Position numbers and translations under genes: made by a program | Shown: one piece after another, positions 27,135 through 35,959 of the stretch | How the letters are laid out: each line of letters begins with the position of its first letter | Position numbering within the stretch: the first letter of the stretch is position 1 | The notes under the pieces: generated by a model | Databases searched by the model: none | Told to the model about the DNA's origin: nothing | The model's input: only the letters and a program-made list of their open reading frames with translations | Assembly (NCBI RefSeq): GCF_001426545.1 | Contig: NZ_LMEZ01000004.1 | Location: forward strand, 248,001-312,000 | DNA from: Mycobacterium sp. Root135 | GTDB lineage: Bacteria; Actinomycetota; Actinomycetes; Mycobacteriales; Mycobacteriaceae | Length of the DNA stretch: 64,000 nucleotides | Reading direction: 5' to 3'

Positions 27135-27320
27135 ATGGGGCGCTGGATCACCGGAATGTTCACGACACGGGGCGCCTCGATCAGCACCGGCGACGAGGGT
27201 TGTTCGGTCTGCGACCATCCGTTCGGGCACCTGACGCACGCATGCATCAGCTCGATCGGCCCCGCCGCTCCGGTGCGCCTGGAGCTTCCCATTCTCGTCC
27301 CCGTGGCCGTCGTCGCCTGA
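27135..27320 (+). CDS. Small Cys/His-containing protein (61 residues)
   Basis: ATG 27135 follows GGGGGAG at 6 bases, and a good promoter lies 40 bases upstream, so this short frame is probably expressed. The protein contains CSVCDHPFGHLTHAC, with a C-x2-C pair followed by two His and a third Cys, a spacing able to hold a metal ion, and ends in a hydrophobic VRLELPILVPVAVVA. No family is recognised. An in-frame ATG at 27108 is possible but lies in the inverted repeat. Confidence 0.55.
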   Translation: MGRWITGMFTTRGASISTGDEGCSVCDHPFGHLTHACISSIGPAAPVRLELPILVPVAVVA

Positions 27321-27339
27321 CGTTCGGGCCCAATCACCC

Positions 27340-28026
27340 TCAGCGGTAATAGATCTCGTCACCGGTGGGATATCCCCCGCCGAACGTCGTCAAGTGCACG
27401 TGGTCGAAGTGCGCGGCGCCGGAGTTCTGCGGACCACTCGGCGTGTAGTAGACGCCTCGCCAGATCGCATCCTGTAGTCCGAACCGGGCCGCGTTCTGCA
27501 ACGCGTACGCGACGATCCGGTTCCCCAGCGCGATGCCCCCTGGTGAACTCGGGTTGGGCACCATGACGTCGAGGGCCAGGCCGTCCGGATGCCACCGGAG
27601 CGCATCGGCGCGCATGCCACCGATGCTGTGAATCTCGGGGAATACCACGCTCAGGCTGCGAGCCAGGAAGATCGTCTTCACCTGGAGCCCGGCCTCGGGG
27701 GCCACCCCCTTTGGCAGGATCCGATGACTGTCGATGACCCGCCACCGCGACGCCGCGACGGGTGCCGCAGCGCTGCGGGCGGGTGCGGCCGACGAGAACA
27801 ACGCCATGCTGACCGGAAGCGCCGAGTGGGCGTCGACCTGCGACGCGGGGACGACCTCGAGGCAGCACGGCGAGGCCGTCGCCGGCGCGGCCGATTCCGC
27901 CGCCACCTCGACCGCAACGGGGTGGGGACTGGCGCCTGCAGTCGCCAAGACGGCGAGGGAGGTCATCACGGCAGCCAAGAGCAGCGGCGGTTTACGCCGT
28001 TGCTTGACCAGCTGATGTCTGCCCAC
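27340..28026 (-). CDS. Secreted protein with M15/ARB_07466-like catalytic domain
   Basis: The 228-residue protein has a signal sequence or anchor (about 13-31), a low-complexity Ala/Ser linker to about residue 95, and a C-terminal domain with the pattern of LAS-type zinc peptidases: His 146 and Asp 153 in HPDGLALDV, and HFDHVHLT (His 206, 209, 211). Such enzymes cut peptidoglycan peptides, though mycobacterial proteins of this group are little studied. No neighbouring cell-wall gene helps the assignment. Confidence 0.75.
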   Translation of the reverse strand: MGRHQLVKQRRKPPLLLAAVMTSLAVLATAGASPHPVAVEVAAESAAPATASPCCLEVVPASQVDAHSALPVSMALFSSAAPARSAAAPVAASRWRVIDSHRILPKGVAPEAGLQVKTIFLARSLSVVFPEIHSIGGMRADALRWHPDGLALDVMVPNPSSPGGIALGNRIVAYALQNAARFGLQDAIWRGVYYTPSGPQNSGAAHFDHVHLTTFGGGYPTGDEIYYR

Positions 28027-28148
28027 GAGAGCACTTTACGAGGTCTCGACCCCTAAACAGTAATCTTTCCGAGATTCAATCGTGATCTGCAGTTGAATTC
28101 CTTTGCCAAATACCGCTGTGAATGCGCTGTGCGTCTATTCATTGCGGC

Positions 28149-28182
28149 GTACGGTCCCGTATCGTACTGTCAACCTAGTTGA
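28149..28182. promoter_or_regulatory. Candidate operators upstream of mmpS/mmpL
   Basis: Two inverted repeats lie 70-100 bp before the MmpS start: GTACG-9-CGTAC (28149-28167) and TCAAC-CTA-GTTGA (28170-28182). The second is a compact 13-bp dyad of the kind bound by TetR-family proteins, which often control mmpS/mmpL pairs. No such regulator gene is in the window. The rest of the 28027-28250 gap is AT-richer than average. Confidence 0.4.
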
Positions 28183-28250
28183 TCTAACGACCGCGTGGTC
28201 GGCAGCTCCTACCACCGTCCACATGTCCCCGCTCGCCGAAAGGCCCACGC

Positions 28251-28697
28251 TTGCACGGGATTTCGATTGGAAGGCGCCTGGGTCGACGGTGGATGCCACT
28301 GGTGGCCGTCCTCGTCGTGTTGGTGGCCGGCTTCGCGGTGTACCGCCTGCAGGCCGTCTTCGCCTCCCAGGACGTGGTCTCGACGCCCAGCGCGGGCGCC
28401 AACGAAATCGTCCCGTTCAACCCCAAACACGTGGTCCTCGAGGTATTCGGCCCGCCCGGCACGGTCGCGACCATCACGTACCTGGACGTGAACGCGCAAC
28501 CGCAGCGCGCCGACGCCGTCCCGCTGCCGTGGGCCTACGACGCGACGACCACCCAACCGTCGGTCTTCGTCAACGTCGCCGCCCAAGGTGACAGCAGCAC
28601 CCTCGGCTGCCGCATCAAGATCGACGACGTGGTGAAGGACGAGAGAACGGTGAACACGCTGAACGCCTACACCTACTGCCTGGACAAGTCCGGATGA
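28251..28697 (+). CDS. MmpS-family transport accessory protein
   Basis: The 148-residue protein has the MmpS layout: a short basic N-terminus, one membrane helix (about 15-34, after RRLGRRW), then an exported beta-rich domain with VVLEVFGPPGTVATITYLDVN, two cysteines (LGCRIKIDD and TYCLDKSG) and family length. MmpS proteins assist MmpL pumps on the outer face of the membrane. TTG 28251 is taken as start because GAAAGG lies 7 bases upstream; ATG 28293 would remove the basic segment. The stop overlaps the MmpL start (ATGA). Confidence 0.9.
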   Translation: MHGISIGRRLGRRWMPLVAVLVVLVAGFAVYRLQAVFASQDVVSTPSAGANEIVPFNPKHVVLEVFGPPGTVATITYLDVNAQPQRADAVPLPWAYDATTTQPSVFVNVAAQGDSSTLGCRIKIDDVVKDERTVNTLNAYTYCLDKSG

Positions 28698-31576
28698 GCA
28701 CCCACCACGCCGAGGGCACCACCCGAACCGACCGCATCGGACACACGATCCGGCGGTTCTCACCGCTCATCGTGCTGTTCTGGCTGGCGCTCGCCGTCGC
28801 CACCAACGTCTTCGTCCCGCAACTCGAGAAGGTCGCCGAAGCCCACAACGTCTCGCTGAGCCCGCAGGATGCACCATCGCTGCAGGCAAGCAAGGAGATC
28901 GGGAAGAAGTTTCAGCAGTACGACTCCGACAGCGCGGCGATGATCGTCCTCGAGGGCGACCAACCGCTTGGCGCCGACGCCCACCACTACTACGACGACC
29001 TGGTGCGCAAGCTGTCCCAGGACACCACCCACGTCGAACACGTCCAGGACTTCTGGGGCGATCCGCTGACGGCGGCCGGATCCCAGAGTTCCGACGGCAA
29101 GGCGGCGCTGCTTCAGGTCAACCTCGCCGGCAACCAGGGCGAATCGTTGTCCAACCAATCCGTCGACTCGATCCGCGACATCGTGAACCGGTCGACGCCG
29201 CCGCCCGGAGTGCACGCCTACGTCACCGGCGCCGCTCCCCTGGTCACCGACCAGTTCGAGGTCGGCAGGCAAGGCACCCTGAAGACCACCCTGATCACCC
29301 TCGGGGTGATCGCCCTCATGCTGTTCTTCATCTACCGCCGTCTCACCACGGTGTTCCTGGTGATCTTCACCGTGATGATCGAGCTGACGGCCTCCCGCGG
29401 CGTGGTCGCCGTCCTGGCCAACGCCGGCATCATCGAGCTGTCGACGTACTCGACCAACCTTCTGACGTTGTTGGTCATCGCGGCCGGCACCGACTACGCG
29501 ATCTTCATCCTCGGTCGCTACCACGAAGCGCGCCACGTCGGCGAAGACCGCGTGACGGCCTACGCGACGATGTACCGCGGGACCTCGCACATCATCCTTG
29601 GGTCGGGTCTGACCATCGCAGGCGCCGTGTTCTGCCTGACCTTCACCCGGCTGCCCTACTTCCAGAGCCTGGGCGTGCCCGCCGCGACCGGCGTCCTCGT
29701 CGCCGTCGTGGCCGCGCTGACGTTGGCGCCTGCGCTGCTGTCCATCGGACGGCACTTCGGCCTGTTCGAACCCGCCCGCCCGCTGAACACCCGGGGCTGG
29801 CGACGCATCGGCACGGCGATCGTGCGCTGGCCGGGACCGATCCTGGTGGCGACCATCGCCGTCGCCCTCATCGGCCTTCTCGCCCTGCCCGCCTACAAGA
29901 CGAGCTACGACGCCCGCCCCTACATCCCCGCCACCGCACCGGCCAACGTCGGCTACGCGGCCGCCGAGCGGCACTTCTCCCAGGCCCGCCTCAACCCCGA
30001 ACTGCTGATGGTCGAAGCCGACCACGACCTCCGCAACCCGACCGACATGATCCTTCTCGAGCGGGTGGCCAAGGCGGTCTTCCACACCGACGGAATCGCG
30101 CAGGTGCAGTCGATCACCCGACCGCTGGGTACGCCGCTTGACCACACCTCGATCCCGTTCCAGATCAGTGCGGGCAGCTCGGCCCAAATCCAGAACCTGC
30201 CCTTCCAACAGGCCCGCGCCGACGATCTCCTCAAACAGGTCGCCACCATCGACGACGGCGTCCGGGTGCTCCGCCAGCAGTACGCCCTGCAGCAGCAGTC
30301 CGCCGAGGTCACCGACGAACAGGCCAAGGCGTTCCAGCAGACGGTCGCCACCGCTCAAGACCTCCGCGACAAGATCGCCAACTTCGACGACTTCTTCCGG
30401 CCGCTGCGCAGCTACTTCTATTGGGAGCCACACTGTTTCGACATTCCCGTGTGCGCGGCGCTGCGGTCGATCTTCGATGCGCTCGACGGCATCGACGCAC
30501 TGACCGATCAGCTGGGTGACGTCGCGGGCAGCATCGCCAAGCTCGACGCACTGCAGCCGAAACTGCTCGCGCTCTTCCCCCCTCAGTTGGCCAATCAACA
30601 GACCAACCGCGACCTGACGATGACGAACTACGCCACCAACTCGGGCATCAACAACCAGTCCGCGGCGTCGCTGCAGAACGCGACGGCCCTCGGCCAGGCC
30701 TACGACGCCTCCAAGACCGACGATTCCTTCTACCTGCCGCCGGAGGCGTTCACCAACCCCGAGTTCATTCGCGGGCTCAAGCTGTTCCTCTCCCCCGACG
30801 GCAAGGCCGCGCAGATGATCATCACCCACGAGGGCGATCCCGCGACGCCCGAAGGGATTTCGCACATCGACGGCATCAGGCACGCGGCGCAGGAAGCCGT
30901 CAAGGGCACCCCGTTGGCGGGATCGAAGCTCTACCTCGCCGGTACCGCGGCCACCTACAAGGACATTCAGGACGGCGCCAAGTACGACCTGATGATCGCC
31001 GCGATCGCGGCGATGAGCCTGATCCTGCTCATCATGATGTTCATTACCCGCTCGCTGGTGGCCGCGTTCGTCATCGTGGGCACCGTCGCGCTGTCGCTTG
31101 GCGCCTCGTTCGGCCTGTCGGTGTTGATCTGGCAGGACCTTCTCGGCATCGACCTGTACTGGATCGTGTTGGCGCTGGCCATCATTCTGCTGTTGGCGGT
31201 GGGATCGGACTACAACCTGCTGCTGATCTCACGGTTCAAGGAGGAGATCCACGCCGGCCTGAACACGGGCATCATCAGGGCCATGGCCGGCTCGGGATCG
31301 GTGGTGACCGCCGCCGGGCTGGTGTTCGCGGCGACCATGGCGTCGTTCGTGTTCGCCGACCTGCGGATCCTCGGTCAGATCGGAACGACCATCGCCCTCG
31401 GTCTGCTGTTCGACACGTTGATCGTGCGGTCGTTCATGACGCCGTCCATTGCCGCGCTGCTCGGGCGCTGGTTCTGGTGGCCGCTGGTGGTCCGGCCCCG
31501 CCCCGCCCGAAACTGGCCGAAGGCCGACGAGTCGCGCCAGGCCGGTCGTCAGCTACCGCTGTGGGAGGACGCGTAG
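28694..31576 (+). CDS. MmpL-family RND transporter
   Basis: The 960-residue inner-membrane protein has two repeats, each with one helix, a large extracellular domain and five helices. The proton-relay Asp-Tyr pairs are present in both central helices (AAGTDYAIFILGRYHEAR near 275 and AVGSDYNLLLISRFKEE near 840). MmpL proteins export lipids, siderophores or drugs. The second extracellular domain has the coiled-coil-like stretch typical of MmpL4/5-like members (VRVLRQQYALQQQSAEV) and cysteines in PHCFDIPVCAALR. With its own MmpS it resembles siderophore/drug-type pairs rather than MmpL3. Confidence 0.93.
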   Translation: MSTHHAEGTTRTDRIGHTIRRFSPLIVLFWLALAVATNVFVPQLEKVAEAHNVSLSPQDAPSLQASKEIGKKFQQYDSDSAAMIVLEGDQPLGADAHHYYDDLVRKLSQDTTHVEHVQDFWGDPLTAAGSQSSDGKAALLQVNLAGNQGESLSNQSVDSIRDIVNRSTPPPGVHAYVTGAAPLVTDQFEVGRQGTLKTTLITLGVIALMLFFIYRRLTTVFLVIFTVMIELTASRGVVAVLANAGIIELSTYSTNLLTLLVIAAGTDYAIFILGRYHEARHVGEDRVTAYATMYRGTSHIILGSGLTIAGAVFCLTFTRLPYFQSLGVPAATGVLVAVVAALTLAPALLSIGRHFGLFEPARPLNTRGWRRIGTAIVRWPGPILVATIAVALIGLLALPAYKTSYDARPYIPATAPANVGYAAAERHFSQARLNPELLMVEADHDLRNPTDMILLERVAKAVFHTDGIAQVQSITRPLGTPLDHTSIPFQISAGSSAQIQNLPFQQARADDLLKQVATIDDGVRVLRQQYALQQQSAEVTDEQAKAFQQTVATAQDLRDKIANFDDFFRPLRSYFYWEPHCFDIPVCAALRSIFDALDGIDALTDQLGDVAGSIAKLDALQPKLLALFPPQLANQQTNRDLTMTNYATNSGINNQSAASLQNATALGQAYDASKTDDSFYLPPEAFTNPEFIRGLKLFLSPDGKAAQMIITHEGDPATPEGISHIDGIRHAAQEAVKGTPLAGSKLYLAGTAATYKDIQDGAKYDLMIAAIAAMSLILLIMMFITRSLVAAFVIVGTVALSLGASFGLSVLIWQDLLGIDLYWIVLALAIILLLAVGSDYNLLLISRFKEEIHAGLNTGIIRAMAGSGSVVTAAGLVFAATMASFVFADLRILGQIGTTIALGLLFDTLIVRSFMTPSIAALLGRWFWWPLVVRPRPARNWPKADESRQAGRQLPLWEDA

Positions 31577-31749
31577 CCCGTGGTGGCCGCCCGCGCCAGT
31601 CGGTAGCCATGAGGCCGCGCCCTTGGGGTTGGTTGGCAATTGGCCCAGTGCTCGGTTGTGACGATCCGCCGTTGTTAAGCTGGTGCGAACTTTGCTAGAG
31701 CGCAGCGGACCATCCCGGGCTCGTCGTGCCGCAACCCGCGGAGGTGCCC

Positions 31750-34080
31750 TTGACGACGCGCCTTCCGCTGATGACGATTCTGGCCGGGGCGGCGGTGTTG
31801 GTGCTGGTCAACGGCGCGGCGCCGTGGAGCTACGCGACGGCGAACGCGCTCGACAACGCGATGCAGCTCGCCGCGGGGACGACAGCGGTGGTCACGGGCG
31901 TGATCAGTGGACTTCGCCGACGCGGGTCCGAGCGAACGTGGCGGCTGCTGATCGCTACGGGAATGGCGGCGTGGACCGGTGGTTTGATCATCTGGTCCTG
32001 GTACCAGATCGTCGACGGTGAAGGTTTGCCGTCGCCGTCGCTGGCCGACGCCGGGTTCCTGGCCTACCCCGTCTTCGGCTTGGCGGCGATGTCCGTCCTC
32101 GGACGGGCCGCGGCTCGCAACGCCCAACCGGTCGACGGTCAGCGAGGCCGCCATGGTTACCGTTCCGTCGAGCTCGTCCTCGACGGACTGATCGTCACGG
32201 CGTCGCTGTTCTTCCTGAGCTGGTCTGGGGCCCTCGGAACGATCGTCACCGCCGGCGCACCGGACCGGGTCACCCTCGCGGTGGCGCTCGCCTACCCCGT
32301 GACCGACCTCGTCATGGTCGTCGTCGCGGTGCTGATGGTGGTGTTCGGACGCATCCGGGAGGCCGATCGTGCCGGGTTCCAGTTCCTCATCGCAGGAGTG
32401 GTGGCCCTCGCGACGTCCGACAGCATCTACGCCTACCTGATCTCCGTCGACGCGGCGACGATGACGCCGTGGGAGAACGCCGGCTTCGTCATCGGGCCGT
32501 TGCTCGTCGCCTGCGCCGTACTCGAACGTGGATCTGGCGGCGGGGCAGCCGTCCGACCCGTCGAGAACGCCGACAGGTGGGCGCTGGGACTTCCGTACCT
32601 TGGCCTCGCCGCCGTCGGCGCAGTCGTGATTGGGCGGTGGGTCACCGGCCACGAGATCAACCTCGACCCCGTCACGACGGTCACGGGACTGCTCGTGGTG
32701 ACGCTGGTGATCGTCAACCAGCTGCTCACGGCCCTGCACAACCGACGACTCATCAACCGCGTCTACGCCAACCAGCACCTGCTCCTGCATCTGGCGTATC
32801 ACGACTCGCTGACCGGGCTGGCCAACAGACTGAGTTTCGCCAGACGCCTCGACGGCGCGCTAGCGTCACATCAGCCGCTGTCGCTGGTGCTGGTCGACAT
32901 CGACGACTTCAAGGACGTGAACGACCGGTTCGGGCACGCCGAGGGCGACCGCCTGCTCTGCGAGGTCGGCACGCGACTGCAGGCCACCGTCAGCCCCCGC
33001 GACACCGTCGCCCGAATCGGCGGTGATGAATTCGCCATCCTGGTTGTCGGCGAGCCGGCGACGGCCACCGAGCTGGTCTCGAGGATTCGGGCCGCGCTCC
33101 GGACCCCCGTCGCCGTCAAGGACGTCCAGGTTCGGCTGCGGGTCAGCATGGGGGTGGTGCTGCCGGACGTCGACGAGCCGTTCCTCGACGGCGACGTGCT
33201 GCTCAGCCGCGCCGACGCGTCGATGTACGCCGGCAAGCGCACGGGCAAGGACACCGTGGTGATCTACCGGCCGGCGCTCGGCGACGCACCGGACTTCCCC
33301 AGCGCGCTGCGCGCCGCCTTCGGCGAGCGGCCGGTCGGCTTCTTCATGGTCTATCAACCCGTGGTCAGGCTCTTGGACGGCGAGGTGGTGGGCTTCGAAG
33401 CGCTGGCACGATGGAAGGCCGCCGACGGCAGCGACGTCGAACCCGGCATCTTCGTACCGTCGGCCGAACGTGCCGGGCTCGGGCGCGTCCTGGACACGAT
33501 GGTGGTCAACGCCGTCTGCGGCGAGATCGCCGACCTGCCGCCGCATCTCACCGTGCACGTCAACGTCGGAGCGGCCAGACTCGGCGATCTGGCATTCGAA
33601 TCGGCTGTCCAGGAAACACTTTCGACGCACCACGTGCCACCAGGACGCCTGCTGTTCGAGATCACCGAGACCGAAGCGGTAGCCAATCTCGGCGAGGCGG
33701 CCGCGGCGATCCGGCGGCTACAGAGCCTCGGGATCCGGCTCGCGCTCGACGACTTCGGCACGGGGTACAACTCGTTGAACTATCTTCACGAGTTGCCAGT
33801 CGACGTCATCAAACTGGATCGCAGCATGACCGAGTGGGTAGCTCCCCAGAACGACGTCAGGTTGTACCGCTCGCTGATCGGGATCTGCGGCGAAATGGGA
33901 CTCGACGTCATCGCCGAGGGCATCGAGACCGAGGAGTCGGCGGCCCGGGTGCGGCAGATGGGGTGCGGATACGGCCAGGGCTATCACTTCGGGCGCCCCA
34001 AGGTGCTCGGCGCGGTCAGCGGAGCTTCCGAGGGGTCAGGTGTTGGCGGCCTCGGGCGTGAGCGGGACGACCTCGCGTAG
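31750..34080 (+). CDS. Membrane GGDEF-EAL cyclic di-GMP synthase/phosphodiesterase
   Basis: About nine membrane helices fill the first 335 residues. A GGDEF domain follows with an intact RIGGDEFAIL motif (about 424-428), then an EAL domain with GFEALARW (about 550-552), FEITETE, LDDFGTGYNSLNYL, KLDRSM and AEGIETEE, all metal and catalytic positions present. The protein could both make and break cyclic di-GMP. The product-inhibition site RxxD before GGDEF is missing (SPRD). TTG 31750 is favoured because GGAGG lies 5 bases upstream; GTG 31726 would add 8 residues. No PAS or GAF domain is present, so the membrane part is the likely sensor. Confidence 0.92.
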   Translation: MTTRLPLMTILAGAAVLVLVNGAAPWSYATANALDNAMQLAAGTTAVVTGVISGLRRRGSERTWRLLIATGMAAWTGGLIIWSWYQIVDGEGLPSPSLADAGFLAYPVFGLAAMSVLGRAAARNAQPVDGQRGRHGYRSVELVLDGLIVTASLFFLSWSGALGTIVTAGAPDRVTLAVALAYPVTDLVMVVVAVLMVVFGRIREADRAGFQFLIAGVVALATSDSIYAYLISVDAATMTPWENAGFVIGPLLVACAVLERGSGGGAAVRPVENADRWALGLPYLGLAAVGAVVIGRWVTGHEINLDPVTTVTGLLVVTLVIVNQLLTALHNRRLINRVYANQHLLLHLAYHDSLTGLANRLSFARRLDGALASHQPLSLVLVDIDDFKDVNDRFGHAEGDRLLCEVGTRLQATVSPRDTVARIGGDEFAILVVGEPATATELVSRIRAALRTPVAVKDVQVRLRVSMGVVLPDVDEPFLDGDVLLSRADASMYAGKRTGKDTVVIYRPALGDAPDFPSALRAAFGERPVGFFMVYQPVVRLLDGEVVGFEALARWKAADGSDVEPGIFVPSAERAGLGRVLDTMVVNAVCGEIADLPPHLTVHVNVGAARLGDLAFESAVQETLSTHHVPPGRLLFEITETEAVANLGEAAAAIRRLQSLGIRLALDDFGTGYNSLNYLHELPVDVIKLDRSMTEWVAPQNDVRLYRSLIGICGEMGLDVIAEGIETEESAARVRQMGCGYGQGYHFGRPKVLGAVSGASEGSGVGGLGRERDDLA

Positions 34081-34494
34081 TCGGCCCCTCAACCGGGCGA
34101 CCTTGCGCAGCTGAACGGCGATGTTCATCGACGTCAGCATCGGGATGCCGCCGATGAAGGTGCGGAAGGACGGGTCACCACCGTAGAGGTGGAGCTCGTA
34201 GAGACAACCCACCACGTAGAAGAAGCCCGTGCAGAACAGGGTCGCGGGGATCGCGAGGGCCAGCGGTGACCTGGCGTCGGTGACGAGCTCCGTCGCGTAG
34301 TCGAACTCCTCCCGCGACAACGGTTCACCCTTGCGCACCTTGGCAAGGATCGCCTTGTGGGCGCCGACCTCCTCGCCCAGTGGAGCCGGCGTCCGATTCT
34401 CCAACCGCCGCACGTAGACGAACACGCAGGCGGCGAACGACAGCCCCGCCACCGCCGCGAGAACGGTCAGAACACCCCACAGACCGAGATCCAC
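34036..34494 (-). CDS. Small membrane protein of unknown function
   Basis: The 152-residue protein has three membrane helices: an N-terminal one (about 6-28), a second at 78-97 and a probable third near 112-125, with a charged soluble segment between the first two (VRKGEPLSREEFDYATELV). It does not match a family I can name. Its last 45 bases overlap the end of the convergent GGDEF-EAL gene, an unusually long overlap for convergent genes. Confidence 0.65.
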   Translation of the reverse strand: MDLGLWGVLTVLAAVAGLSFAACVFVYVRRLENRTPAPLGEEVGAHKAILAKVRKGEPLSREEFDYATELVTDARSPLALAIPATLFCTGFFYVVGCLYELHLYGGDPSFRTFIGGIPMLTSMNIAVQLRKVARLRGRLREVVPLTPEAANT

Positions 34495-34531
34495 GGCGTC
34501 CTCCTCGCACTCGACTAGGTAGTACCGCTAA

Positions 34532-35956
34532 TCAGGTTACGTCAAGCAGCGGCGGGGTGCGGCGCCCATGCCACGTCAACTCCTCGAACGCGGCCGCAAT
34601 CCCCAACAGCCGGGACTCGCTGCGCGCCCTGGTCACCATCTGCGCACCCACCGGCAACCCCTGCGCGGTGAAGCCCGCGGGAACCGACATGGCCGGAACC
34701 CCAAGCGGCGTAATCAGATAGCACGCCGCCATCCAATCCAGATAGGTCGCCATCGCGGTGTCCCCGATCTGGTGCGGCCAATCCCACGACGCGTCGAAGG
34801 GCGCCACCTGGACCACCGGCGCCAACAGCACGTCGTACTCGTCGAAGAACTGCTCGGCAGCGCGGTGAAGCCGAGCCAACTCCGCCACCGCTCGCGTGAC
34901 CTGTCGCCCGCCGAGCTTGCCGCCCTGCCTGACGTTCCAGGCGATGTCCGCCTTGAACGAATGGGGTTGACGTTCGAGCAGGTCACCCCAGGTGAGGTCG
35001 AAGTCCGCGGCACGCAGCGTCCTAAAGACGAAGTCCGCGCCGTCGAGGTCGGGGCACGCCACGTCGACCCGGGCACCCCCGGCCTCGAACACCGCCACCG
35101 CGTCCTCCAACACGGAGACGACCTCGGGCTCCACCGCGATCCGTCCGCCCAGCGTCGGCGCCCACGCCACCCGAAGGCCGCGCAGGTCTACGGGGCTGAC
35201 GTCGGCGAAGTGGCGCGGGTCCTCCGACAGCGATGTCGGATCCCCCGGGTGCCGGCCTGCGATCGCCGACAACATCAGGCCCACGTCGCCAACGGTCCTC
35301 GCCATCGGACCCGCCACCGCCAACCGGAAGAACGGCAGCCCGTCGGTGGGGTCGGGCACCCGGCCCGGGGTCGGTCGCAGACCCACGACGTTGCAGAAGG
35401 ACGCCGGGTTGCGCAACGAGCCGCCCATGTCGCTGCCGTCGGACAACGGCTGGAACCCCGCGGCCAGCGCCGCGGCGCCGCCGCCGCTGCTTCCGCCGAC
35501 CGAACGGCTGGTGTCATACGGGTTCACGGTGGTTCCGAAGACCGGGTTGTACGTGTGCGACCCCGCCGCCATTTCCGGGACGTTGGTCTTGCCGACGACG
35601 ACGACCCCGGCGGCGCGGAGCCGCGCGACGATCTCGTCGTCGACGGTGGGCACGTTGTCGGCAAAGAGCTTGGAGCCGTAGGTCGTTCGCAGCCCGGCGG
35701 TGGCGTGCGTGTCCTTGATCGACATCGGTAGGCCGGCCAGTGGCCCGCACGGCGAACCGGCGGCGCGCGCCGAGTCGACCGCGGCGGCCGCGTCGACCGC
35801 CCGATCCAGGTCTTGCGACACGACGGCGTTCAACGTGCCGTTGAACCGGTCCATCTGCTCGACGTGGGCGTCGAGCAGCTCACGGGCCGAGAACTCGCGA
35901 TCCTCGAGCCCGCGCAGCTGCTCCCGCGCGCTGCGCATCACCAACGAGTCGGTCAT
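34532..35956 (-). CDS. Amidase-signature family amidase
   Basis: The 474-residue enzyme has the Ser-cisSer-Lys triad region: Lys in LPMSIKDTHATAG (about 82), GGSSGGGAAALAAG (about 155-168), and the nucleophile context SDMGGSLRNPASF (about 175-187). It hydrolyses a carboxamide to acid and ammonia; the substrate is not evident. ATG 35956 lies 3 bp after the stop of the upstream amidohydrolase, whose tail supplies GAGGT, so the two form an operon, probably under the Lrp-type regulator next to them. Confidence 0.92.
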   Translation of the reverse strand: MTDSLVMRSAREQLRGLEDREFSARELLDAHVEQMDRFNGTLNAVVSQDLDRAVDAAAAVDSARAAGSPCGPLAGLPMSIKDTHATAGLRTTYGSKLFADNVPTVDDEIVARLRAAGVVVVGKTNVPEMAAGSHTYNPVFGTTVNPYDTSRSVGGSSGGGAAALAAGFQPLSDGSDMGGSLRNPASFCNVVGLRPTPGRVPDPTDGLPFFRLAVAGPMARTVGDVGLMLSAIAGRHPGDPTSLSEDPRHFADVSPVDLRGLRVAWAPTLGGRIAVEPEVVSVLEDAVAVFEAGGARVDVACPDLDGADFVFRTLRAADFDLTWGDLLERQPHSFKADIAWNVRQGGKLGGRQVTRAVAELARLHRAAEQFFDEYDVLLAPVVQVAPFDASWDWPHQIGDTAMATYLDWMAACYLITPLGVPAMSVPAGFTAQGLPVGAQMVTRARSESRLLGIAAAFEELTWHGRRTPPLLDVT

Positions 35957-35959
35957 CGG

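Noticed and set aside
28760..30883. 707-codon minus-strand frame under mmpL
   Set aside because: It is the antisense shadow of a high-GC gene; the plus strand encodes a full MmpL with all motifs.
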